Shown here piece by piece: positions 9,772-19,016 of a stretch of 64,000 nucleotides of DNA. A program made the translations under genes and the position numbers. Below the pieces are notes generated by a model, which made no database searches, was not told the origin of the DNA, and was given only the letters and a program-made list of their open reading frames with translations. Within the stretch, counting starts at the first letter, position 1, and each line of letters opens with the position of its first letter. Location of the stretch: contig CAWIIF010000002.1 in the NCBI GenBank assembly GCA_963836015.1, positions 372,001-436,000 of the forward strand, read 5' to 3'. Source of the DNA: CAWCDJ01 sp963836015 (GTDB lineage Bacteria; Acidobacteriota; Terriglobia; Bryobacterales; Bryobacteraceae).

Positions 9772-11880
9772 ATGAATCGTTTTCCTATGATGAATTCTGT
9801 CCGTGCGATGTTCGACCGCGACCGGCGGGCCATCGAACGGATCCATGCGATGCGTGCCGGATTCGCGCGTCTGAGCGATGCCGGGCTGCGCGCGGCCGCA
9901 ACGAAAACAGAGGATCTGCCGGGTTGGATCGCCCTTGCCGCGGTCGCCGCTTCACGGGTCCTGGGGCAGGAGATGTACGACGTGCAACTACGCGGGGCGC
10001 TGGCCCTGGCGCGGGGTTCGATCGCCGAGATGCAAACCGGTGAGGGCAAGACGCTGGCGGCCGTGCCGTCGATCTCGTGGTTCGCGCGCGAGCATCGCGG
10101 CGTCCACGTGATGACCGTGAATGACTACCTCGCCAGGAGGGACGCCGCGTGGATGGGCGGCATCTACCGGATCCTCGGTCTCTCGGTCGCGTACGTGCAG
10201 CAGGGGATGAATCCCGCCGAGCGGCGCGCCGCCTACGCCGCCGACATCACCTACTCGACCCAGAACGAGATCGGCTTCGACTACCTGCGCGACCGCATCG
10301 CCATGCGGCCCGGCGAACAGGTGCACCGCGAGTTTCACGCCGCCGTCATCGACGAGGCCGACTCCATCTTGATCGACGAGGCCCGCGTTCCCCTGGTGAT
10401 TGCCGGCGGCGAATCCGGCGACCGCGGGCTGGCCTATGTCGCCGACCAGGTGGTGCGCGGCCTGCACCCCGGTGAGCACTTCACCCAGGATCCGGGCGGA
10501 CACAACGTCGCGCTGACCGACGCCGGAATCCACGCCGTCGAAAGCGCCCTCGGGTGCGGGAATCTCTTCGAGGATCGCAATCTGCCGGTTCACGGGGCCA
10601 TCGAGGAGGCGCTGCACGCTCACGCACTGCTGCACCGCGACATCGATTACATCGTGAAGAACGGCGCCATCGAGATGGTGGACGAGTTCAAGGGCCGCAT
10701 CGCGCTCGACCGCCGCTGGCCGGCGGGCCTGCACACGGCGATCGAAGCCAAGGAGGGCGTGGCGGCCAAGTCGCAAGGCATGATCCTCGGCCAGATCACG
10801 CTCCAGCACCTGGTGGCGTTATACCCGACGGTATGCGGCATGACCGGCACCGCCGCCACGCAATCGCTCGAATTCCTCCGCGTGTACGGCCTGCGGGTGG
10901 AGACCATCCCGACCCATCGCCCGATGATCCGCGAAGATCATCCGGACGTTATCTTCCCGACGAAGGCCGCGAAGGAGCAGGCGGTGGCGGCCGAGATCCG
11001 CCGGGTGCACGCGACCGGCCAACCGGTGCTGGTGGGCACCGCCAGCGTCGCGGACTCCGAGCGTCTCAGCGCGCTGCTGGCGGACGTGCCCCACGAGGTG
11101 CTCAACGCGCGCCACGACGAGCGCGAAGCGGCGATCGTCGCGCGGGCCGGGGAGCGCGGCGCAGTGACGGTCTCGACCAACATGGCGGGCCGCGGGACCG
11201 ACATCCGGCTCGGCGTCGGCGTGGTGGAGCTGGGCGGCCTGTATGTGATCGGCACGAACAAGCACGAGAGCCGGCGCATCGACCACCAGCTCCGCGGCCG
11301 CGCCGGCCGCCAGGGCGACCCCGGTTTGTCGCGCTTCTTCATCTCCATCGAGGACGATCTGATGGTGCGGTACGGCGAGCTCGACGTGCGCTACCGCGAG
11401 GATCCCGACACGCTCCAGCGCCTGATCGAGGGGCAGCATCTCGATACGCGCATCTTCCTCCACGGCTACGAAGTCCCGTTCGAGGGACAGCGGCACAAGA
11501 TCCACGCGTGGCGCCAGGAGATCCTCGAGAGCGACCGGCCCGAGCGTGAGAAACGGATCACCCTGCGGACCATCGACGATCAGTGGGCGGACCACCTCGC
11601 GCGCGTCTCGGAGTACCGGTCCGGTGTGCACTGGGTTTCCTGGAGCGGCCGCGATCCGCATTACGAATACCTCCTGAAGATCGACGAGTGGTTCCGCGAA
11701 ATGGAGGCGTCGCTGCCGGACGAGATCGCGCGACGCGTGGAATCCGACGGCGCGGACATCGCCGATCGGGGGGCCGTCTGGACCTACCTGACGACCGACC
11801 AGCCATTCGACCGGTGGAAGCGCGAATTCTCGCGCCGGCTGCCGTTTGCGATCGCGGCGATGTGGGGCATGGGGGCGTGA
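9772..11880 (+). CDS. Accessory, C-terminally short SecA-type translocase ATPase
   Basis: 702 residues, against about 840-900 for housekeeping SecA. It keeps the motor: Walker A EMQTGEGKT near 86-94, HVMTVNDYLARRDA, the DEAD-like box DEADSILIDEAR, the preprotein-binding domain, and the second motor domain with TNMAGRGTDI and DHQLRGRAGRQGDPG. The helical scaffold is present in reduced form (TLRTIDDQWADHL), while the C-terminal linker and the cysteine zinc finger that binds SecB are absent. The ATG at 9772 follows GGAGGTGTGCG. This suggests a second, specialised SecA rather than the essential copy. Its cargo is unknown; a small secreted protein lies just downstream on the other strand. Confidence 0.88.
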   Translation: MNRFPMMNSVRAMFDRDRRAIERIHAMRAGFARLSDAGLRAAATKTEDLPGWIALAAVAASRVLGQEMYDVQLRGALALARGSIAEMQTGEGKTLAAVPSISWFAREHRGVHVMTVNDYLARRDAAWMGGIYRILGLSVAYVQQGMNPAERRAAYAADITYSTQNEIGFDYLRDRIAMRPGEQVHREFHAAVIDEADSILIDEARVPLVIAGGESGDRGLAYVADQVVRGLHPGEHFTQDPGGHNVALTDAGIHAVESALGCGNLFEDRNLPVHGAIEEALHAHALLHRDIDYIVKNGAIEMVDEFKGRIALDRRWPAGLHTAIEAKEGVAAKSQGMILGQITLQHLVALYPTVCGMTGTAATQSLEFLRVYGLRVETIPTHRPMIREDHPDVIFPTKAAKEQAVAAEIRRVHATGQPVLVGTASVADSERLSALLADVPHEVLNARHDEREAAIVARAGERGAVTVSTNMAGRGTDIRLGVGVVELGGLYVIGTNKHESRRIDHQLRGRAGRQGDPGLSRFFISIEDDLMVRYGELDVRYREDPDTLQRLIEGQHLDTRIFLHGYEVPFEGQRHKIHAWRQEILESDRPEREKRITLRTIDDQWADHLARVSEYRSGVHWVSWSGRDPHYEYLLKIDEWFREMEASLPDEIARRVESDGADIADRGAVWTYLTTDQPFDRWKREFSRRLPFAIAAMWGMGA

Positions 11881-11940
11881 GGCGCCCCCAGTTTGGTGGA
11901 CGGGGAGGGAGAGAGCGGGATGGGGACGCCGTCCCCCGCC

Positions 11941-12336
11941 TCACGCCCGCCGGAGCGTGACGATCACTCTCACGTAGACGGCGCCCATCGGCTTCTTCTT
12001 GGTGGCGGTAGCCCGAAACGCCCCGCCCCCCGGCGCTCCGACGACGAGCAGCGGGTCCACGGCGCCGGTTTCCGTGGCGCCCAGTTGGAACGCCGGGTTG
12101 GAGGTGATGGTGGTTTCGACGTCGTTCGTCACGACCCCGCTACCGAGTGAGGCGAGGGCCATAATCGACGCGATACGCCATTTCCCCTGAGGCACGCTGA
12201 AATCCGCATAGGCGCCTGGGGAGGCTTCGGCTATCGCAAAGTCTTTGTATATACGAACGGCGGGGTTGTCCTGGGGCGTGAGTGGCAGGGCCGCCAGGAA
12301 CACCAGGAAGATCGGAAAGATCGATCTTGCATTCAT
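11941..12336 (-). CDS. Small secreted protein of unknown function
   Basis: 131 residues with an N-terminal signal peptide (MNARSIFPIFLVFLAALPLT, cleavage likely before QDNP). The mature part is short, rich in Ala, Val and Thr, and predicted mostly beta (IASIMALASLGSGVVTNDVETTIT), ending basic (TKKKPMGAVYVRVIVTLRRA). I recognise no family. It is convergent with the accessory SecA gene and follows another small gene on the same strand by 18 bases, so the two small genes are probably co-transcribed. Confidence 0.65.
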   Translation of the reverse strand: MNARSIFPIFLVFLAALPLTPQDNPAVRIYKDFAIAEASPGAYADFSVPQGKWRIASIMALASLGSGVVTNDVETTITSNPAFQLGATETGAVDPLLVVGAPGGGAFRATATKKKPMGAVYVRVIVTLRRA

Positions 12337-12354
12337 ATGGATTCTCCCGGCTGC

Positions 12355-12612
12355 TTAGGAATCCCAGTCCTCGCCGTTGTCAAAGTCCATGTGATGCCTC
12401 TCCTGTCCGTCCCACAGGATCTTGAGGCTCGCGTTTCTGCCGTTGGGACTCCCCTCGGATTCAAAGTGGACGTGAGGGAGAGTCGAAAACGCAGGGGGCA
12501 CGGGCTTCGTGATGTCACCCTCGGCGGAACTCCAGTCCAGTGCGTGAACGCCGTTGCACGAAACGGTCATACTCGTCACTTCGTTCGGAACAAATCGGAT
12601 CTGCCAGGCCAT
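12355..12612 (-). CDS. Small acidic hypothetical protein
   Basis: 85 residues from an ATG at 12612, which is preceded by a strong AAAGGAGGCCCAAC ribosome site; a further upstream start is not needed. No signal peptide or membrane segment. The C-terminal part is rich in His and Asp (LWDGQERHHMDFDNGEDWDS). No recognised domain. It lies upstream of the secreted small protein and downstream of the methyltransferase gene, on the same strand. Confidence 0.6.
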   Translation of the reverse strand: MAWQIRFVPNEVTSMTVSCNGVHALDWSSAEGDITKPVPPAFSTLPHVHFESEGSPNGRNASLKILWDGQERHHMDFDNGEDWDS

Positions 12613-12687
12613 GTTGGGCCTCCTTTCACAGAGAAGAGCGGAAAGGAGGAGCATTCGGGGACATCGCCGGCTTTCTGAAGGGCCGCG

Positions 12688-14149
12688 TTATCTCTCCAGT
12701 TGGACCAGGCGGCGCTCGGCCAGCCGGCGGACCACGGAGCAGCACTGCTCGCGGACGGATTCGGGCGGCGCCTTCACCTGCCCCACCAGTTCGCGCACCA
12801 GGTCTCCCAGCGTGCGCACGCCGTCGAACCGGCCGATGAATCCCGCCACCTGCTGGTCGAGGGCCATCGAGGCGGGCACGGCGCCGTTGAGCCGCAGCGT
12901 GAGCGATTCGATTCCCCACCGGCCGCCCGACGCACGGGCCACCTGCTCCAGTTGCGCGCCCGCCGGCAAACGCGGCTTGACGGCCAGCAAGGCTTCGTCG
13001 TCCGGGTGCTCCGAAAGAATCTCCTGGGTGGCGAAGGTCCTGGGGACAAGGTCGCCAAACCCCTTCATGCCCTCCACCGCGTGCTCGTCGATCCGCAGCC
13101 AGTTCTTCCCTGCCCTGCGCCGTAGCGCCAGGATGCCGCCGTGCACTTCCTCCACGCCGCGCGAGCGGTAGTAGTCCATCCAGTCGCCGAACCGGATCGA
13201 GGAGCGCTGTTCCGGCCAGGTCGCCTGGATCCGCTCCTCCGCGTAGGTGGCGGCATCGCGCGCGTACGAGCGGATGACCCACGCGTCGCATTCCGACCCC
13301 TCCACCCATTCTGCCAGCCGCTCCTGCCACGGCTCGCCCGACAATCTGCACCCACTCGATGAGCGCCTGGAAATAGCCGCCGTCGTTCAGATGGAGCGCT
13401 GCCTCCCGAACCACGCGCCGGCAGTAGAGATCCAGCTCCATGCTGTTCTCGCAGAAGATCTGGGAGGTGCCGGGGGTCACGAAAAACGGCGGGTTGGCCA
13501 TGATCAGGTCAAACTTGCGGCTGCCGACCGTCTCGAAGGTGTCGCCGGTAAGGGTTTCCACGTTTTCGACCCCGTTCAGCCAGGCGTTGAACTGCGTGAA
13601 CTCCTCGGCCCGCGGATTGAGGTCGGTGGCGGTGACCTGCCGGCTGCGCCTGGCCGCGAGGATGCCGAGGATCCCGCAACCCGATCCCAGGTCGAGCACG
13701 GTCCCCGAGGGCGTTTCGGCAGTGAACATCTGCAGCAGCCAGGTAGTCGGGTTCGGCCACAGTATCAGGTCGTCGGAGTCGCCGGCCCGCATGCGCGCGG
13801 GGGAATCGGCGGCGAACAGGAGATCGTCGCAGGGCGTCAACATCACGTTGGAAATGACGGATCCGCCTTCACGCCGCACGACGCCGCAGGCGGCCATCGT
13901 ATCGAGCACCGGCGCCGGAACCAGTGCCACAGCGGCCTCATCCTGCGGAACGCCCAGGAAGAAGAGCCGCACCAGGAGATTGAGCACGGAGGGGTCGGAG
14001 GTCCGCTCCATCATGTACGCCAGGTCGGCCGCGTTCTTGGGCAATTCGCGGAGCCACGGAGACTCGCGAAACGTGTCGTGGGCGAAGCCTGCGTCCTTCA
14101 GATAGCCGCGAATGCGCTGCGCATCTCCAGTCGAAAGTGGCTTGAGCAT
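12688..14149 (-). pseudogene. SAM-dependent methyltransferase with NPPF motif, frameshifted
   Basis: The frame from 14149 encodes an N-terminal helical region, a SAM-binding loop (VLDLGSGCGILGILAARRSR) and the catalytic IMANPPFFVTPG, the NPPF motif of methylases that act on nucleic acid or protein amide nitrogens. After LIEWVQI the frame loses similarity, while the other frame continues with SGEPWQERLAEWVEGSECDA to the stop at 12688. Dropping one base near 13343 (or adding two) gives about 486 residues. The architecture resembles the two-domain methyltransferases annotated with DUF7059 (name from memory). Substrate not known. Confidence 0.8.
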
Positions 14150-14204
14150 AAGCGTTATTCTACCCTTCGCCCCATGTTAAATTGAGGGGAACCCCGACCC
14201 TCGC

Positions 14205-14990
14205 ATGACTACACCTGGAGAGAAGTTCCAAAAGCTGGTGGATCTCATGGCCCGCCTGCGCGCTCCCGGGGGCTGCCCGTGGGACCGCGAGCAGACCTTC
14301 GACTCCATCAAGCCGTACACGCTCGAAGAGACCTACGAGGTTCTCGACGCCATCGACCGGCGCGACTGGAACGAGCTGGCCGAAGAGCTGGGCGACTTTC
14401 TGCTGCAGGCGGTCTTCTACGCCCAGATGGGCGCCGAGGCGGACCTTTTCCGCATCGACGATGCCCTGGATGCGATCAACCAGAAGCTCGTCCGGCGGCA
14501 TCCGCACGTCTTCGGCGAGCAATCGGCCGAGACGGCCGGCGATGTGAAGCGGATCTGGGGCGAGGTGAAGGCCGCGGAAAAGAAAGACAAGGGACAGCAC
14601 AGCTCCGGCCTGCTCGATTCGGTGCCGCGCGCGCTGCCCGCCCTGGTGGAGGGACAGCAGATCTCCTCGCGCGCCGCCGGAGTGGGCTTCGACTGGGAGA
14701 ATCCCGAGCAGGTCATCGAGAAGCTGCACGAAGAGCTGGCCGAGTTCGCCGAAGCCCGGCGCGCCGCCGACCCCGCCGAGCTGGAGAACGAGCTGGGCGA
14801 TATGCTGTTCGTTCTGATCAACCTGGCCCGCTTCGTGAAGGTGGATCCGGAACAGGCGCTGCGCAAGACCAACGCCAAGTTCCGTGAGCGCTTCGGCTAC
14901 ATCGAGCGCAAGCTGGCCGAGCGCGGCAAGACGCCTCAGGAATCCAACATCGAGGAAATGGAGGCCCTGTGGCAGGAAGCCAAGCGCTGA
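14205..14990 (+). CDS. mazG: Nucleoside triphosphate pyrophosphohydrolase MazG
   Basis: Hydrolyses non-canonical or excess NTPs to NMP and pyrophosphate. The 261-residue product has two tandem MazG domains, each with the metal-binding EExxE/ExxD pattern: LEETYEVLDAIDRRDWNELAEELGD in the first and ELAEFAEARRAADPAELENELGD in the second. The opening MARLRAPGGCPWDREQTF is diagnostic. It heads a run of four overlapping genes; the GNAT gene begins inside its last codons. No functional link to them is obvious, so it may be carried only as the operon leader. Confidence 0.95.
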   Translation: MTTPGEKFQKLVDLMARLRAPGGCPWDREQTFDSIKPYTLEETYEVLDAIDRRDWNELAEELGDFLLQAVFYAQMGAEADLFRIDDALDAINQKLVRRHPHVFGEQSAETAGDVKRIWGEVKAAEKKDKGQHSSGLLDSVPRALPALVEGQQISSRAAGVGFDWENPEQVIEKLHEELAEFAEARRAADPAELENELGDMLFVLINLARFVKVDPEQALRKTNAKFRERFGYIERKLAERGKTPQESNIEEMEALWQEAKR

Positions 14991-15712
14991 TCGGGATCCG
15001 CCAGCTGCACCTGCTCGAGGAGTTCGGCGACGTGATGCGCCTGCAGCAGCTCATCTGGGGCTTCGCGGACATCGAGCTGCTGCCGCTGCGCTTCCTGGTG
15101 GTGGTGAGCAAGGTGGGGGGCCACGTGTTCGGGGCCTACGACGGCGCGGAGATGGTGGGCTTCTGCTTCGCCATCCCGGGCGTCAAGCCGGGCGGCCGGC
15201 CGTATCTGCACAGCCACATGCTGGGGGTCCTGCCGGCATATCACAACGCGGGCATCGGCCGCAGGCTCAAGCTGCGCCAGCGCGAAGAGGCGCTGGGCCG
15301 CGGCATCCAGTTGATCGAGTGGACCTTCGATCCGCTGGAGCTCAAGAACGCCTTCTTCAACATCGAACGGCTGGGCGCGATCGTGCGGCGGTACAACGAA
15401 AACCAGTACGGGGTGACGGCCAGCCCGCTGCACGGCGGGCTTCCCACGGATCGCTGCATCGCCGAGTGGTGGCTCGATTCGCCGCGCGTGAAATCGGTGC
15501 TTGCCGGGGACCGCCTGCCCCACGGCGCCGCCGAGCGCGTCGAGTATCCGGCGGATATCGCCGATATACGCGCACGTGAGCGCGACGGCGCGCGCCGCAT
15601 CCAGCAGGCCAACGCCGAACGCTTTCAGGAAGCCTTCGCGAGAGGCCTGGCGGTGACCGGCTTCGAGCGCACCGATTCGCACGGAACCTACCTGCTGGAG
15701 CCATGGCAATGA
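14969..15712 (+). CDS. GNAT-family acyltransferase next to OSBS/NSAR
   Basis: 247 residues from a GTG overlapping the mazG end by 22 bases. The acetyl/acyl-CoA binding region is visible in HMLGVLPAYHNAGIGRRLKL (about 79-98), with a long C-terminal extension. GNAT proteins of this size are found beside N-succinylamino acid racemases, where one characterised example in Geobacillus kaustophilus is an N-succinyltransferase acting on D-amino acids. The next gene is exactly such an enolase-superfamily member and overlaps by 10 bases, so succinyl-CoA dependent amino-acid acylation is a reasonable inference, not proven. Confidence 0.82.
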   Translation: MAGSQALIGIRQLHLLEEFGDVMRLQQLIWGFADIELLPLRFLVVVSKVGGHVFGAYDGAEMVGFCFAIPGVKPGGRPYLHSHMLGVLPAYHNAGIGRRLKLRQREEALGRGIQLIEWTFDPLELKNAFFNIERLGAIVRRYNENQYGVTASPLHGGLPTDRCIAEWWLDSPRVKSVLAGDRLPHGAAERVEYPADIADIRARERDGARRIQQANAERFQEAFARGLAVTGFERTDSHGTYLLEPWQ

Positions 15713-16818
15713 AAATCGAACGCGTGACGCTGCGGCAGATCCGCATGCCCCTGGTGCATTTTTTCGAGACCAGCTTCGGTCGCACGTATAGCCGCGACAT
15801 CGTGCTGGTGGAGGTCCAGGGGGAAGGCGCGTCCGGCTGGGGCGAAGTCACGGCCGGCGAGAACCCTTTCTATAACGAGGAGTGGACCGATTCGGCGTGG
15901 CTGATCCTCCGCGATTACGCCGCCCCGCGGGTGCTCGGCAAGTCGCTCGGCGGCCCGGAGGACGTCTACCCCCTGACGGCCCACATTCGCGGCCACAACA
16001 TGGCGCGCGGCGGCCTGGAGACCGCGGTCTGGGACCTCGCGGCCCGGCTGGAGGGCGTCCCGCTGTGGAAGAAGATCGGCGCCGGCGCGCGCCGCGAGAT
16101 CCCCTGCGGCGTCTCGATCGGGATCCAGGATTCGGTGGAGCAGCTTTTCGAAAAGATCGAGACCGAGCTGGCGGCCGGCTATCAGCGCATCAAGATGAAG
16201 ATCAAGCCGGGTTGGGATGTGGACGTGGTCCGCCGGGTGCGCGAGCGGTTCCCCAGCATCAAGCTGATGGCCGACGCCAACTCCGCCTATACCCTGGCCG
16301 ACGCGCCCCACCTGAAGCAGCTCGACGATTTCTACCTGATGATGATCGAGCAGCCGCTGGGCCACGACGAGATTATCGACCACGCCGCGCTGCAGGCCCA
16401 GCTCCAGACGCCGATCTGCCTGGACGAGTGCATCCGCACGGCCCACCAGGCGGAGCAGGCCATCCGCCTGCGCGCCTGCGGCATCATCAATATCAAGCTC
16501 GGCCGGGTCGGCGGATTCCGCGAGGCCCGCAAGGTCCACGACGTGGCGCAGGCCGCCGGCGTCCCGGTGTGGTGCGGCGGCATGCTGGAGGCCGGAATCG
16601 GGCGCGCGCACAATGTGGCCCTGGCCTCGCTGCCGAACTTCGTGCTGCCCGGCGATGTCTCCGCCAGCAAGCGGTACTGGAAGCAGGACATCATCGTGCC
16701 GCCGGTGGAGACGACCCCCCGCGGCACCATCGAGCTGCGCGACGACCCCGGCTTCGGGTACGCACTGGATCACGAGTTTATCCGCGGCATCACGGTGAGA
16801 GAGGAAAGCGCCGGTTGA
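15703..16818 (+). CDS. o-Succinylbenzoate synthase / N-succinylamino acid racemase
   Basis: Enolase-superfamily enzyme, 371 residues. The capping domain (1-130) is followed by the barrel, with catalytic lysines in RIKMKIKPGWD (about 165), metal ligands in DANSAY, IEQPLGHDE and LDECIR, and the second base lysine in NIKLGRVGG. This pattern fits the MenC/NSAR subgroup. Without other menaquinone genes nearby and with a GNAT partner directly upstream, the racemase role is at least as likely as a menaquinone role; many members do both. Overlaps both neighbours, so it is part of one operon. Confidence 0.9.
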   Translation: MAMKIERVTLRQIRMPLVHFFETSFGRTYSRDIVLVEVQGEGASGWGEVTAGENPFYNEEWTDSAWLILRDYAAPRVLGKSLGGPEDVYPLTAHIRGHNMARGGLETAVWDLAARLEGVPLWKKIGAGARREIPCGVSIGIQDSVEQLFEKIETELAAGYQRIKMKIKPGWDVDVVRRVRERFPSIKLMADANSAYTLADAPHLKQLDDFYLMMIEQPLGHDEIIDHAALQAQLQTPICLDECIRTAHQAEQAIRLRACGIINIKLGRVGGFREARKVHDVAQAAGVPVWCGGMLEAGIGRAHNVALASLPNFVLPGDVSASKRYWKQDIIVPPVETTPRGTIELRDDPGFGYALDHEFIRGITVREESAG

Positions 16819-18110
16819 ACGAATTCCTCGACCTGCTGCGCCACAACCGCAACTATCGCAACACCTGGATCGGGCAGGTGGTGAGCGAGGTCGGCGATCA
16901 CTTCAATAACATTGCGGTATTCAGCCTCGCGGTCGCCACCACCAAATCCGGCCTGGTGGTGAGCGGCGTAATGCTCTCGCGCGCCATCCCCGCGATGCTG
17001 ATCGGGCCGGTGGCGGGCGTGGTGCTCGACCGGCTCAACCGCAAGACCATCATGATCGTGAGCGACCTGATTCGCGCCGTGGTGGCCGCCTGCTTCATCC
17101 TCACCATCCACCGCCACGATACCTGGCTGCTCTACGTGCTCAGCGCGCTGCTGATGCTGGCCTCGCCGTTCTTCACCAGCGGGCGCGCGGCCATCCTGCC
17201 GAGCATCGCCACCAAGGACGAGCTGCACACGGCCAACTCGCTGACCCAGACCACGCAGTGGACCACCCTCACCATCGGCACCTTCCTGGGCGGCACCAGC
17301 GTGATGGCTTTCGGATACCACTGGGCGTTCGCCGGGAATGCGGCGTCGTTCCTGGTTTCGGCGTTCTGCATCTCGCGCCTGTACCTGCCGGGGCGCGGCT
17401 TCCGTCCGCCGCGCGCCGCCCTCACGGAAGCCGAGGTCATCCGGCCCTGGCGCGACTACCGCGACGGCCTGGGCTACATGAAGTCGGTGCCGCTCATCAT
17501 GGGGCTGCTCCTGATCAATATCGGCTGGGCCACGGGCGGCGGGGCGGCCCAGATCCTGTTCAGCGTCTTCGGCGAAATCGTCTTCAACCGCGGCCCGGCC
17601 GGGCTCGGCATGGTGTGGGGATTCGCGGGCATCGGCCTCCTGATCGGCGGCGCCATCGCCCACACCCTGGGCCGCCGCCTGAGTTTCCAAAACTACAAAC
17701 GCGCCATCAGCATTTGCTACGTGGTGCACGGCGGATCGTACATCCTGTTCAGCCAGGCGCGGCAGTTCCGCTGGGCGCTGTTCTACATTGCCCTGTCGCG
17801 CGCCGGCGTAGGGGTAAGCTCGGTGCTGAACATGTCGCAATTGCTGCGCATCGTGCCGAACGCGTTCCGCGGCCGGGTGTTTTCCACGATGGAATCGATC
17901 CAGTGGTCGGTGATGATGCTCTCGATGGCCCTCGCCGGGGTGGCCTCGCAATACTACGATCCGCGGCTGATCGGTGCCGTCGCCGGGGCGCTCAGCTCGA
18001 GCACCGCGTTATTCTGGGGCTGGGCTCATCTGACCGGCCGTCTCCCCGAGCCCAAGCGCGAAGGCATCGAGCCCGAGGAGGTCGAAGTCCATGGAGAACC
18101 GACCATTTAG
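16815..18110 (+). CDS. Major facilitator superfamily transporter
   Basis: 431 residues from a TTG that overlaps the preceding stop (TTGA), hence translational coupling. About twelve hydrophobic helices are seen, with the loop motif GVVLDRLNRKTIMIVSDLIRA after the second. It resembles the MFS_3/EntS-type exporters. As the fourth gene after mazG, GNAT and OSBS/NSAR it may move an amino acid or its acylated form, but no substrate is visible in the sequence. A REP-like palindrome lies 20 bases after the stop. Confidence 0.88.
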   Translation: MNEFLDLLRHNRNYRNTWIGQVVSEVGDHFNNIAVFSLAVATTKSGLVVSGVMLSRAIPAMLIGPVAGVVLDRLNRKTIMIVSDLIRAVVAACFILTIHRHDTWLLYVLSALLMLASPFFTSGRAAILPSIATKDELHTANSLTQTTQWTTLTIGTFLGGTSVMAFGYHWAFAGNAASFLVSAFCISRLYLPGRGFRPPRAALTEAEVIRPWRDYRDGLGYMKSVPLIMGLLLINIGWATGGGAAQILFSVFGEIVFNRGPAGLGMVWGFAGIGLLIGGAIAHTLGRRLSFQNYKRAISICYVVHGGSYILFSQARQFRWALFYIALSRAGVGVSSVLNMSQLLRIVPNAFRGRVFSTMESIQWSVMMLSMALAGVASQYYDPRLIGAVAGALSSSTALFWGWAHLTGRLPEPKREGIEPEEVEVHGEPTI

Positions 18111-18129
18111 TTCGCGTAGCCAGTGGAGT

Positions 18130-18162
18130 AGGCCTCCCGGCCTGCCCATGCGCCGAAGGCGC
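18130..18162 (+). repeat. REP-like double hairpin, copy 1
   Basis: Intergenic element made of an AGGCC-TCCC-GGCCT hairpin followed by a GCGCC-GAA-GGCGC hairpin. A near-identical unit occurs at 31147-31184 and the first hairpin alone, inverted, at 21186-21207. Here it separates the MFS and SDR genes and could stop transcription or stabilise mRNA. Confidence 0.75.
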
Positions 18163-18179
18163 GCGCCGGGGCCCGTAGC

Positions 18180-18890
18180 ATGACCGGCCGCGTCATCCTC
18201 GTCACCGGCTCCGCCAAACGCATCGGCCGCGGCATCGCCCTCCGCCTCGCCCAGGAGGGCGCCCGCGTCGCCATCCACTACGACCGCTCCGAGGCCGAAG
18301 CGCGCCGCACGGCTGCCGAATGCGGCGGCGCCGAGATCTTCCGCGCCAACCTGGAGAAAGTCGACGAGATCGCGCGCCTCTTCCGCGAAGTCGCAGACCG
18401 CCTGGGCCGCCTCGACGGGCTGGTCAACAACGCCGCCCGATTCACCCGCTTCAACCCCCTCGACATCACCGAAAAGGATTGGGACTTCATCCACTCCGTC
18501 AACCTGAAGGCGGTCTTCTTCTGCTGCCAGCACGCCGCGCGGCTGATGCAGAAGACGGGCGGCGGCCGGATCGTCAATATCAGCTCGCTCGGCGGCATAC
18601 GCCCGTGGGCCGAGCACGCGCACTATTGCTCGTCGAAGGCAGGGGTCATCATGCTGACCCGGGCGCTGGCCAAGGCCTTCGCGCCGGACATCACGGTCAA
18701 CTCGGTGGCCCCCGGGGTGATTCCCTTCGAGGATATCGACCCCCGCGGCAAGGCCATGATCGAGGCGACTCCGGCGGGCCGCGGAGGCACCCCGGCGGAG
18801 GTCGCGGACGCGGTCCTGTACTTCCTGAAAGCGTCGAATTTCGTCACAGGCCAGATCCTGGCCGTCGATGGCGGCCTCAGCCAGCGCTGA
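18180..18890 (+). CDS. Short-chain dehydrogenase/reductase
   Basis: 236-residue classical SDR. NADP-binding TGSAKRIGRG at about 10-19, NNAA near 85, catalytic Ser in NISSLGG, and YxxxK in HYCSSKAGV where the usual YSASK reads YCSSK, so the Tyr and Lys are kept. The C-terminal SNFVTGQILAVDGGLSQ is typical. The basic residue pattern at the start (SAKRIGR) is common in FabG-like and pteridine-reductase-like enzymes, so the substrate is open. It follows the MFS gene after 69 bases that contain a REP-like repeat. Confidence 0.9.
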   Translation: MTGRVILVTGSAKRIGRGIALRLAQEGARVAIHYDRSEAEARRTAAECGGAEIFRANLEKVDEIARLFREVADRLGRLDGLVNNAARFTRFNPLDITEKDWDFIHSVNLKAVFFCCQHAARLMQKTGGGRIVNISSLGGIRPWAEHAHYCSSKAGVIMLTRALAKAFAPDITVNSVAPGVIPFEDIDPRGKAMIEATPAGRGGTPAEVADAVLYFLKASNFVTGQILAVDGGLSQR

Positions 18891-19016
18891 AAATCTGTAC
18901 TTTTCGATACGCAGTGAGTACTGGACCTTGCCAGCGGTTGGTGGATTCCTGTACTTTGGGTGAGCTAAAACTGTTCGTTTTCCCGCGTTTATCAAAAGGA
19001 GGATACAGACCACACC

